64,000 bases of DNA from Bradyrhizobium sp. 1. GTDB taxonomy: Bacteria > Pseudomonadota > Alphaproteobacteria > Rhizobiales > Xanthobacteraceae. Positions 57,857 to 64,000 of the stretch are shown piece after piece. The stretch covers positions 131,570 to 195,569 of the forward strand of contig NZ_JADPJH010000028.1 of the NCBI RefSeq assembly GCF_023073315.1, written 5' to 3'. The number at the start of each line of letters is the position of its first letter. Position 1 is the stretch's first letter. The notes beneath the pieces are model-generated. The model had not been told where the DNA came from, did not search any database, and worked only from the letters and a program-made list of their open reading frames with translations. The translations under genes and the position numbers were made by a program.

Positions 57857-59053
57857 TCACCGGCGACCGTCTGTCCTCGCCTGATACAGCGCGACCGCGT
57901 CCTTGAGGTCGCCCGAGCTGGAAAGCCGCGCGCTCAACGTCCGCAGATCATGCTGATTGCGATCGCCTCGGCCCGTCGCCAAGCCTGGCCTCTGTACCGG
58001 CGGCATCGGTCTCGCCGTGACGGCGTCCCTCGCCTTCATCATCAACCGGTACTTTCCGGCGTCGTACATCATGCGCTGGAACGTCGCATTGCGCATTAGC
58101 GGCTCGCTGTCGAAGAGGCGCTGCAGTTCCTCCCGCTCGATGCCGCTCGCCTTTGCCGATGTCATGATCTCCTGCGCGACGGCTTGCCGGACGTCTCTCG
58201 TCTCGTCCTTGAGCAGGGTCTCCAACCGTTCGTCCTCTGCCTTTGCATAGCTCTGAAAGTTGCGCCGCGAGGCATCCGCCGCCCGCCGCAACTCCTCATT
58301 CTGCCGTGCGCGCAACTGCTCGCTGCCCGCGACGATCGCCTGGATGCGCGACAGCTTTGCGGGGTCCTGGTGCGCCATTTGCGCGAGGGCTTCCGGAAGC
58401 CGCTCCGGAGGCAGGGTGGCCAGTTCCGGAAACTGGCTGACAAAACTCGCTTGGGCGATCTGCATGGCCGCATCCAGTCCGTCGACATAGGTGCGCCGCG
58501 CGCTCTCGACCTCACCGACCTTTTCCTCGAGCGCCAGGCGCACCTGCGGGTGCTGCATGAGCTGACCGATATCGGGATCGAACCCGGCCGGACGTTTTCC
58601 ATCATCGCCCATTGCATTTGACGGAGCTTCGGACTCCCCGTCACGCGGGCCGTTCTCCTCGGGCCTATCGAACCCGTAGAACTCAGCCGCATCGGGGTCG
58701 TCTGCGGCAACGTCCGCGCGCAGCGCATCGATCGTCGCGGCAAGCGCCTCCGAAGACCCGTTTTCGGCGATCCGCCTGTCACCGGCCGTTGCGCTCGCAT
58801 AATCCCGGGCGGCACGCGCGAGGGTTACCGCCTCGTTTGCGGCAGCGGGCTTGCCCTCTGCATCGGTATATCGCCTGACGACCACTTCCGGATGCGCATC
58901 GGACCGCCGGTCGGCGGCATCACGCAGGGATGCGCCGTCGCTTTCGATCGTCTGGCGTTCGCTCTCCCTGTCCGGATCTGGCATTTCCGCATAACCCGCA
59001 TTGGCCAGGTCGAAAGTGGCCCCAGTCAGCTCTGCGTCGGTCTGTTCTGTCAT
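57857..59053 (-). CDS. Phage assembly or internal protein, 398 aa
   Basis: Highly charged with an acidic, disordered N-terminal half (about 1-165) and a helical C-terminal half (EEKVGEVESARRTYVDGLDAAMQIAQ..., EELQRLFDSEPLMRNATFQRMMYDAGKYRLM). The composition suits a scaffolding or internal-virion protein. GGAGG precedes ATG 59053. It lies three bases after the stop of the upstream ejection-type protein. No exact family recognised. Confidence 0.65.
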   Translation of the reverse strand: MTEQTDAELTGATFDLANAGYAEMPDPDRESERQTIESDGASLRDAADRRSDAHPEVVVRRYTDAEGKPAAANEAVTLARAARDYASATAGDRRIAENGSSEALAATIDALRADVAADDPDAAEFYGFDRPEENGPRDGESEAPSNAMGDDGKRPAGFDPDIGQLMQHPQVRLALEEKVGEVESARRTYVDGLDAAMQIAQASFVSQFPELATLPPERLPEALAQMAHQDPAKLSRIQAIVAGSEQLRARQNEELRRAADASRRNFQSYAKAEDERLETLLKDETRDVRQAVAQEIMTSAKASGIEREELQRLFDSEPLMRNATFQRMMYDAGKYRLMMKARDAVTARPMPPVQRPGLATGRGDRNQHDLRTLSARLSSSGDLKDAVALYQARTDGRR

Positions 59054-59055
59054 GT

Positions 59056-59919
59056 CTAGCCTCCCCACTTGCCCTTGAACGGAGTAAGCAGGCTGTTGAT
59101 GCCGCCTGCAATCGTTGCAAACTGGTCAGCCCCGGACTTCTGCTGTGTCCCCGTCGTCGTGCTATTGCCTTGCTGTCCAAGCTGCGCGATAGGCACACCG
59201 ATCTGCGCGAGCAGGCTTAACGCCTGCACGGGGATTCCTCGGCGCTGCGCTTCCTCCGCCAAGGTGGCGTTGGCACCATAGTTCTGAGCGTCGAGTGCCG
59301 ATTGCGCTGCAGTTACGCCCTGGCCTCGATTGACAAGATCGCTCTGCTGCATCTGGGTCAGCGTGTTGGCCGTCGTGTTGCCGGCGTTATACAGCGCATT
59401 GGTGGCGGCAAGCTGGTTCGCCACGTCTTGATTGTATTGCGCGGCGATCACCGGCGCCTCCGCCGCCGCGACGCCCCTCCCATAGGCCATCTGGTTGGCG
59501 CCGCTAAAGTCGCGGCCCGCGGCGGCGAACTGCGAGTTCACGTCATTGCCGACATCCGACCGGATTTGAGCAAGCTGCGCGGTCAGGGCCGGATTGTTGC
59601 CGACCATGCTGCCGTTTGCGTATGGCGTCAGCCAGTTGCGGTAGGTCGCGAGGTTGTCCTGCACGTTGCCGGCCTGTGCCAAAGCTCCACCGCCATTCAA
59701 CAGGGTTTGTGCGTAGCCTGCGATCTGGCCTGTGTAGGGATTGCCCGCCGCAGCGTTGGTCTTCAGCGTGTCGAGCGCAGAACCCTCCGCTGACGTGAGC
59801 CCGGTGTTATTGAGTCCGGTGCTGATCTGGCCCAGCATTGTTTGCAGCGCCGGCTGTGCGGCGGCCCAGGGCGCTGTCTGCGATTGCTGGGTCTGTGTGG
59901 AGGTGGATTGTCCGCCCAT
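59056..59919 (-). CDS. Phage tail/ejection-type protein rich in Ala, Gln and Asn, 287 aa
   Basis: It opens MGGQSTSTQTQQSQTAPWAAAQPALQTMLGQ, a start shared by many podo- and siphophage internal or tail proteins. Long Ala/Asn/Gln-rich helices follow. AAGGAAC precedes the ATG. Order beside the 398-aa protein and a small phage protein suits a DNA-ejection module. Confidence 0.7.
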   Translation of the reverse strand: MGGQSTSTQTQQSQTAPWAAAQPALQTMLGQISTGLNNTGLTSAEGSALDTLKTNAAAGNPYTGQIAGYAQTLLNGGGALAQAGNVQDNLATYRNWLTPYANGSMVGNNPALTAQLAQIRSDVGNDVNSQFAAAGRDFSGANQMAYGRGVAAAEAPVIAAQYNQDVANQLAATNALYNAGNTTANTLTQMQQSDLVNRGQGVTAAQSALDAQNYGANATLAEEAQRRGIPVQALSLLAQIGVPIAQLGQQGNSTTTGTQQKSGADQFATIAGGINSLLTPFKGKWGG

Positions 59920-60005
59920 GGACGATGTTCCTTCTGGGTTTGGTTATGTGTGATCTGCCGTTGCCGAAAGACTTGCAAACCGCATGGCAGCCTGCATCAA
60001 CGCGC

Positions 60006-60461
60006 CTACGGCAAGCGCTTGTCGATGATTGCGTGGGTTTCTTCATATCCTTCAAGCAGGCGTGCCCAGCCTTTCCGGCCGAAAATGCGCACGCACCGGC
60101 ATCCCTCCGCTTCGGCGTAGGCTTCAATACCGCGGATCAAAGATAGCCAGCGCGTCATGCCGGTGCCGGCGCAGGCCGTGATAACGCAGACCTTGCCTGC
60201 CTCCGTCTGCTGGAGGCTCGTCGATGCGGCAGCCTCGACCACTGAGCCGTTCCAGGCGACCCAAAGCAGCGAGATACCAGCAAGAATATCACGCTCGATC
60301 GTAGCAAATGCTGACAACCCTGTCCTGACGATCGCCTGCTTGATGAGAGGAGCGACAGACGGCCAGATCTCGCGCACGTATTCCGGATCGATGCAGACCA
60401 GTTGCGTGTTGTCGCATCGATCCGGACAGAAAACGCGTGTGCGGGACATTTGACTACTCAT
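60006..60461 (-). CDS. Conserved phage protein (GNAT-like fold suspected), 151 aa
   Basis: IDPEYVREIWPSVAPLIKQAIVRTG, DILAGISLLWVAWNG and IRGIEAYAEAEGCRCVRIFGRKGWARLLEGYEETH form a pattern I recognise from many alphaproteobacterial prophages next to ejection proteins. The topology hints at an acetyltransferase-like fold without clear acetyl-CoA residues. Start ATG 60461 or 60449. Role unknown. Confidence 0.68.
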   Translation of the reverse strand: MSSQMSRTRVFCPDRCDNTQLVCIDPEYVREIWPSVAPLIKQAIVRTGLSAFATIERDILAGISLLWVAWNGSVVEAAASTSLQQTEAGKVCVITACAGTGMTRWLSLIRGIEAYAEAEGCRCVRIFGRKGWARLLEGYEETHAIIDKRLP

Positions 60462-60515
60462 GAGAAATCCCGAATGGGCCCCCGAGCGACGGCGTCGTTG
60501 CGCCACGGGATGCGA

Positions 60516-60626
60516 CTAGGGATCGCAAATAACGTAAGTCCCGGAGTTGTACCCTGCCATCAATGCATCGACCTCGGCTTGGCTGCTGGGGTAGGCCTCA
60601 CTCCGGAGCCCTCTGCAGCTTCGCAT
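60516..60626 (-). CDS. Possible phage microprotein, 36 aa
   Basis: ATG 60626 begins MRSCRGLRSEAYPSSQAEVDAL and ends GTYVICDP, a protein-like composition with GAGATGG eight bases upstream. It fills most of the gap 60507-60710. Very short, so coding status is uncertain. Confidence 0.35.
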   Translation of the reverse strand: MRSCRGLRSEAYPSSQAEVDALMAGYNSGTYVICDP

Positions 60627-60710
60627 GATCGAGCCATCTCAATACGCCGACTAGAGACGCGGTCGCTGACGTCGTATCGCGCTAGTTGGCCGTGGCGAGT
60701 GATGTGGTCC

Positions 60711-61055
60711 TCACCCCTGCCCATCGGCGGGATCGTCGTGCAGAGCGACCTGCAACGGCGCGATGCGCTGGCCAACTGCAATCTCGATGAGAAGCTTACC
60801 GTCCGCGCCCTCCCAGCACATGATCCGGTTGATCAAGCGTGCAGCCAAATCCGCGATGGCGTAGTCGCCCCGCCATATGAGGCCCCATTTGGCGCTACGT
60901 GTAACCAACCCTTGCTGGAACTCCCAATTGCTCTTCTCAAGGAAGGGAACGACGAACGCTAAGAATCGTGCGTTGAACTCTGAGTTCTCATTTGCCGCAA
61001 TTTCACCGGTCGGCATTAGTGGCGGGGCCTCGATGTCCGGATGCTGTTCGCTCAT
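60711..61055 (-). CDS. Phage hypothetical protein, 114 aa
   Basis: It reads as real protein (NSEFNARFLAFVVPFLEKSNWEFQQGL..., LAARLINRIMCWEGADGK) but matches no family I know. No membrane helix or signal. Same strand and spacing as its neighbours. Confidence 0.55.
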   Translation of the reverse strand: MSEQHPDIEAPPLMPTGEIAANENSEFNARFLAFVVPFLEKSNWEFQQGLVTRSAKWGLIWRGDYAIADLAARLINRIMCWEGADGKLLIEIAVGQRIAPLQVALHDDPADGQG

Positions 61056-61132
61056 TGGAATCTCGGATCAGACAAGAGACTAAGGTGCACCAAGCCAGGA
61101 GAGACTTTAAGCCAGGCCGATCTAGATCACCA

Positions 61133-61690
61133 TCACAGATCCTCGACCCGCCAGTTCACCCCATCGATCAGAGTCGTCGTACCCGCAGGGACTTCGGCCT
61201 TCGCTCGTTCGTACTCGCTCATCCGCCCAAGGTTCTTGAGGCACACTGCTCGGCTTAACCGAGCATCGTTGAGAAAGAATGCCTCGTTCGTCGCTAAGGA
61301 TCGCTCTACCACCTCAAGATAGACAGCCTCGGCTTCATGCCAGTATTTCTGTCTCCTTAGCTGATGGGCTGCCATATAAATGCCAGCAAGAGCCTGCCGC
61401 TGTGCGCTCGGACTCGATCCAAGCTGTTCAACTTTGGACCGTAGCGCCTCCTCCACTCCGACCAAACGAGGGATCTCGTCTCCGGATGCGCCGTCGCACT
61501 GCTCGCGAAGAAAGGCGGACGCTTCGTCGTACAGTCTGTCGAAAACCAAGGATACGAACTTCGCTGGAACTAGGGGCAATAAAACCATTTTGTACTTCGG
61601 TTGATCAACATCGCTCCATCCTAGTCTCTCCGTAGGATACTCACAATGCATCTCTCGCTTGTTGCGATCGCAGCCACATGCGCGATCCAT
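61133..61690 (-). CDS. TPR-like helical protein, candidate immunity or cargo protein, 185 aa
   Basis: Residues about 70-160 show paired helices like tetratricopeptide repeats (ALAGIYMAAHQLRRQKYWHEAEAVYLEVVERS, NDARLSRAVCLKNLGRMSEYERAKAE). The first 35 residues are Cys-rich (MDRACGCDRNKREMHC), so the start is doubtful (ATG 61651 possible). GC is lower than in the phage genes. It lies 15 bases after the proline-rich protein's stop, which suggests a pair. Confidence 0.55.
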   Translation of the reverse strand: MDRACGCDRNKREMHCEYPTERLGWSDVDQPKYKMVLLPLVPAKFVSLVFDRLYDEASAFLREQCDGASGDEIPRLVGVEEALRSKVEQLGSSPSAQRQALAGIYMAAHQLRRQKYWHEAEAVYLEVVERSLATNEAFFLNDARLSRAVCLKNLGRMSEYERAKAEVPAGTTTLIDGVNWRVEDL

Positions 61691-61705
61691 AAAGCGACCG
61701 CCTAA

Positions 61706-62953
61706 TCATCCCCTAAATCTCCACTTGCCCGTTCGCTTAAATTCTTCAAATATTGCGTTTTCCTTGGCTTTCTTCGTGGCGCGCGCGTCTTTCTTCTGTT
61801 GGACGATTCGACGCCCAATCACCTTGGTTTCCTGTGGCGGCGGTGCCCTTTCGTATTCCTTACCGCCACAGTCTTCGCTGACAAATCCTGGCTTGCAGTC
61901 GTTGACATCCCAAGGCTCGTTGTTTGGCTTTTCGAACGGCCCTGTTGCATAGTCGCTCTTCCACCGCTTGATGATATCGCCAATGGTGCCGTTCACGAAG
62001 GCATCAACACAGACCTCATGGGCCCGGTCCCACTCCTTCCTGCATTGTTCGTCCGATTTGCGACCACCGCCTCCGCGGTTGCCGCCATAATTCCCTCCTC
62101 CTCTAAAGCCCGCCGAGGGCAAATCAGTCGACTTCTTGTCTGGCTTTGCAGGCTCCGGCTCAGGTCGGCGCCGTAGAAATTCGGGAATGTCTGGGAAATC
62201 GTCAGGCAACGGAGTTCCAGGTGTTCTACGCGGCTTCTCCTCACCCGTTGGCTGCACTGAGTTCTCGCTTACAATTTGATCTCCTTCAGAGCCCTGGAAG
62301 CGAGTTAAGCGCCTGAAATCTGGATCCACCTTTGCTTTGGGCTGCAATTCTTGATTGCTTGTCCCGGTTCGCCGTTCCTGTTCCTTGCCGAGAATCGGTG
62401 GACCGACGATCCAGGGAGGCTGACCGCCGGGACGACGGGGCGGCTGTTCACGCGGAGGTTCGGAGAGTGAAGCACCATTCCATCCTTCGTTGTTTTCATT
62501 TGTCTGCTCATCGCCGCGCAGTTGGCCGCGCAACATCCACGGCATGAGCCTCGCTGCGGTCCAGAAGTCACGGGCGGACCGAGGAACGAGTCGTTCGAGG
62601 TGTGGATTTGGAATCTCGACGGGTTTCGTGGGACCGAGCGACTCAAATGGAAAGCGCCTTGGTCCGAAAGGAATCCGCGACAGTGGTCCGCGAGGACCAA
62701 CCGCCGCGCCTCCCGGAGGCGAGAGCGCCTGCACCCACCATGGAATGCCTGGCGACGGTGAGACCAATCCGCCGAGCACTCCGCCTGAGGGCGTATAATC
62801 GCCGGCCGCCGCGTAGGCCTCAGATGGTAGAGTATAGGCGGACTGCGATGTTTGGGCGCGCGGCTCTGATCGCGTCGGTTCGGACGGGCTGCTCTGCCCT
62901 CCATAGACTTGGAGGAACTGCTCGTACAGATTCCGGATATCGGGGGTGGCCAT
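61706..62953 (-). CDS. Proline-rich prophage protein with toxin-like C-terminus, 415 aa
   Basis: About 270 residues are Pro/Arg/Gly-rich and probably disordered, including GGGNYGGNRGGGGRK. The last 120 residues are folded-looking with four spaced cysteines (EQCRKEWDRAHEVCVDAF ... NDCKPGFVSEDCGG) and a basic tail. Such a variable C-terminal module on a disordered carrier, followed by a small helical gene, is the layout of polymorphic toxins. It is equally compatible with a phage structural protein. GAGAG precedes ATG 62953. Lower GC than neighbours. Confidence 0.5.
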   Translation of the reverse strand: MATPDIRNLYEQFLQVYGGQSSPSEPTRSEPRAQTSQSAYTLPSEAYAAAGDYTPSGGVLGGLVSPSPGIPWWVQALSPPGGAAVGPRGPLSRIPFGPRRFPFESLGPTKPVEIPNPHLERLVPRSARDFWTAARLMPWMLRGQLRGDEQTNENNEGWNGASLSEPPREQPPRRPGGQPPWIVGPPILGKEQERRTGTSNQELQPKAKVDPDFRRLTRFQGSEGDQIVSENSVQPTGEEKPRRTPGTPLPDDFPDIPEFLRRRPEPEPAKPDKKSTDLPSAGFRGGGNYGGNRGGGGRKSDEQCRKEWDRAHEVCVDAFVNGTIGDIIKRWKSDYATGPFEKPNNEPWDVNDCKPGFVSEDCGGKEYERAPPPQETKVIGRRIVQQKKDARATKKAKENAIFEEFKRTGKWRFRG

Positions 62954-63117
62954 GGAAATCTCTCACGAAACTATTGTTGGAAATGCAGGGACAAAGTGTG
63001 CAGCACTATTCGATCCGCCCGCGTAGTAACGTCGCGTGCTCGGAGCGGCTCGATTTCTGAAGTGAAATGCTAGGTTGGCTTAGATCGGGGTCGGTCGCAC
63101 GCTCGGTCGCCGCCGCC

Positions 63118-63432
63118 TCACCCCACCACCGCATACAAAAACACCCGCCCCGCCGTCGCGGAGTTCGCGTGCGCGATCGTGAACGCGCCGTTCGCGACGG
63201 CGCTCACATACATCGTCCCGTTGCCGACCTCCGCCGCCGCATTCGCTGACGCCGGCACCAGGATCGGCACGGATCCCGCCGCGCAATTCGCCGTCGTCAC
63301 TGTCGTGCTCGATGCGCCCGTTGCCAACGTCACGCTGCCGACGGCGTTCGATCGTCCGGCGGCGAGCTGCTGAATCGCGAGCACGATCTTCTTCAGATCG
63401 GTCTCGGTGATACCGGGAACGTAAGCTGTCAT
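63118..63432 (-). CDS. Phage structural protein (head/tail decoration-like), 104 aa
   Basis: MTAYVPGITETDLKKIVLAIQQLAAGRSNAVGS opens it; the rest is Thr/Ala/Val-rich beta strands (VTLATGASSTTVTT, GSVPILVPASANAAAEV), as in small decoration proteins. Its ATG overlaps the upstream stop (ATGA). Confidence 0.65.
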   Translation of the reverse strand: MTAYVPGITETDLKKIVLAIQQLAAGRSNAVGSVTLATGASSTTVTTANCAAGSVPILVPASANAAAEVGNGTMYVSAVANGAFTIAHANSATAGRVFLYAVVG

Positions 63433-64000
63433 AGCGTGCCGTTCGGTGAAAGGTCGGGAACGACGCCGGCGCAGAACGACCATGACGTTGCCGCGGGAAT
63501 GCGAACCTTGAAACGGGAATAACGGGTGTCGCGTCGGAGGTCGCAACGGCCGGTCCGCGCGTTGACCAGCACCTCCGCCCCGGGCATCGCTGCCGCAGAC
63601 GGCGTATCGCGCCAGGACACCGAACCGAACAGCGTTGCCGCATCAGTCACCGGGCGGAAGCCGCGGATGGTGATGCGGTTTTCATCCGTGCCCTGTTCCG
63701 GGCTTTCCAGCGTTGCCTCGAGATTAGGGCCGCGAAAGAAACCGAGTGCATGAGCGTTCGAGAATTGCGCGATCTCGGGCTGAACCGCGGTCGCGTAGGC
63801 ATCGAGGCTCAACGTCAGCGCATCCAGCGAAGACGAGATGCTGTCGAGGTTCTCCAGCGTCAGTCCGGTCTGCGATATGCCGAGCAGAAATTCGCCTGTC
63901 ACCGCGACGGGAAAGAAGCGGTCGAGCACGAAATCGTACCCCAGCAGCTTGTCGTAGGTGCCGACCGTGCCGGACACAGACTTGTAGGCCCAATAGACGC
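63429..64000 (-). CDS. Phage tail/stabilisation-type protein, C-terminal part, 5' end outside the window
   Basis: The open frame continues unbroken through the window edge (VYWAYKSVSGTVGTYDKLLGYDFVLDRF), so the visible 190 residues are a C-terminal part. The GTG at 63977 is internal, not the start. TLENLDSISSSLDALTLSLD and NAHALGFFRGPNLEATLESPE are recognisable from other rhizobial prophage virion proteins. I cannot name the exact structural role. Confidence 0.7.
   Translation of the reverse strand, partial: VYWAYKSVSGTVGTYDKLLGYDFVLDRFFPVAVTGEFLLGISQTGLTLENLDSISSSLDALTLSLDAYATAVQPEIAQFSNAHALGFFRGPNLEATLESPEQGTDENRITIRGFRPVTDAATLFGSVSWRDTPSAAAMPGAEVLVNARTGRCDLRRDTRYSRFKVRIPAATSWSFCAGVVPDLSPNGTL

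Larger units (their letters stand above)
52466..64000 (-). mobile_element. Partial prophage (late/structural, lysis and cargo genes), runs off the window
   Basis: Minus-strand genes are packed tightly, often with ATGA overlaps. They encode phage structural proteins, probable ejection proteins, a tail-collar fibre, lysozyme and holin-like membrane proteins. One plus-strand gene of lower GC (FkbM) interrupts them. No terminase, portal, capsid or integrase gene lies inside the window, so only the late end is seen. The left boundary, about 52.4-52.47 kb, is set by the last phage-like gene and the hairpin. Confidence 0.85.

Noticed and set aside
63429..63977. GTG at 63977 as the start of a complete 182-aa gene
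   Set aside because: The frame continues without a stop to the window edge with protein-like sequence, so the gene begins outside the window.
52466..64000. Gene transfer agent instead of prophage
   Set aside because: The 3TM holin-like gene recalls GTAs, but the tail-collar fibre, cargo genes and gene order do not follow the conserved RcGTA-type cluster.
1..64000. CRISPR arrays, rRNA or tRNA genes, insertion sequences
   Set aside because: No regularly spaced repeats, no recognisable cloverleaf or rRNA segments and no transposase frames were found by reading. A dedicated search could still reveal a tRNA missed by eye.

Overview
The window is high-GC DNA that reads as a Bradyrhizobium-type alphaproteobacterial chromosome (family inferred, not proven). 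The reasons are a FixK1/AadR-type FNR regulator with FixK-like boxes, orphan Bug-type binding proteins, many acyl-CoA ligase and aromatic-degradation genes, polyhydroxyalkanoate (PHA) metabolism, and an imperfect-palindromic interspersed repeat at the left edge that I recall from Bradyrhizobium intergenic regions.

Layout. (1) 0.4-7.9 kb: a crotonase and a molybdopterin/[4Fe-4S] oxidoreductase on the minus strand, divergent from a Bug receptor, a two-subunit [2Fe-2S]/molybdopterin hydroxylase and a ModA-like protein without signal peptide. (2) 7.9-13 kb: an SDR dehydrogenase with a complete TRAP transporter (dctM, dctQ, dctP) facing a metal-dependent cyclase. (3) 13-28 kb: an apparent low-oxygen/stress island. 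A Crp-like and an FNR-like regulator are followed by an Mla-type lipid ABC exporter, two small membrane proteins, a Pat-like acyl-CoA synthetase/acetyltransferase, a universal stress protein, a phosphotransferase/kinase fusion, a CHAD protein, a PHA synthase and a CBS-BON protein. Seven TTGA-N6-TCAA boxes sit in its control regions. (4) 27.9-41.6 kb: an aromatic-CoA catabolic cluster in four transcription units around a MarR regulator. Five near-identical dyads lie only in its intergenic regions. It includes two AMP ligases, RidA, a cupin, a PhzS-like hydroxylase, crotonase, SDR, alpha/beta hydrolase, acyl-CoA dehydrogenase, opine-dehydrogenase-like and 3-hydroxyacyl-CoA dehydrogenase genes. 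(5) 41.6-52.3 kb: an ABC importer (NitT/TauT type) with an IlvD-like dehydratase, a NicX-like ring-cleavage enzyme, a two-component flavin monooxygenase, a 3-hydroxyisobutyrate-dehydrogenase-like enzyme and a CaiB-type CoA transferase. This looks like catabolism of a hydroxylated, possibly nitrogen-heterocyclic, compound. (6) 52.4-64 kb: the late end of a prophage, mostly minus strand, running off the right edge. It has structural/ejection proteins, a tail-collar fibre, lysozyme and holin-like genes, plus probable cargo: an FkbM methyltransferase, a GNAT, and a proline-rich protein with a toxin-like tail next to a TPR-like partner.

How the parts relate: regions 1, 2, 4 and 5 are uptake-plus-oxidation modules for scarce organic acids or aromatics. 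Region 3 would tie carbon storage, lipid transport and protein acetylation to oxygen. The strongest new observations are the two operator families (FixK-like in region 3, MarR-type in region 4), the NicX-like cluster in region 5 and the cargo genes in the prophage. No CRISPR array, rRNA, tRNA or insertion sequence was recognised.
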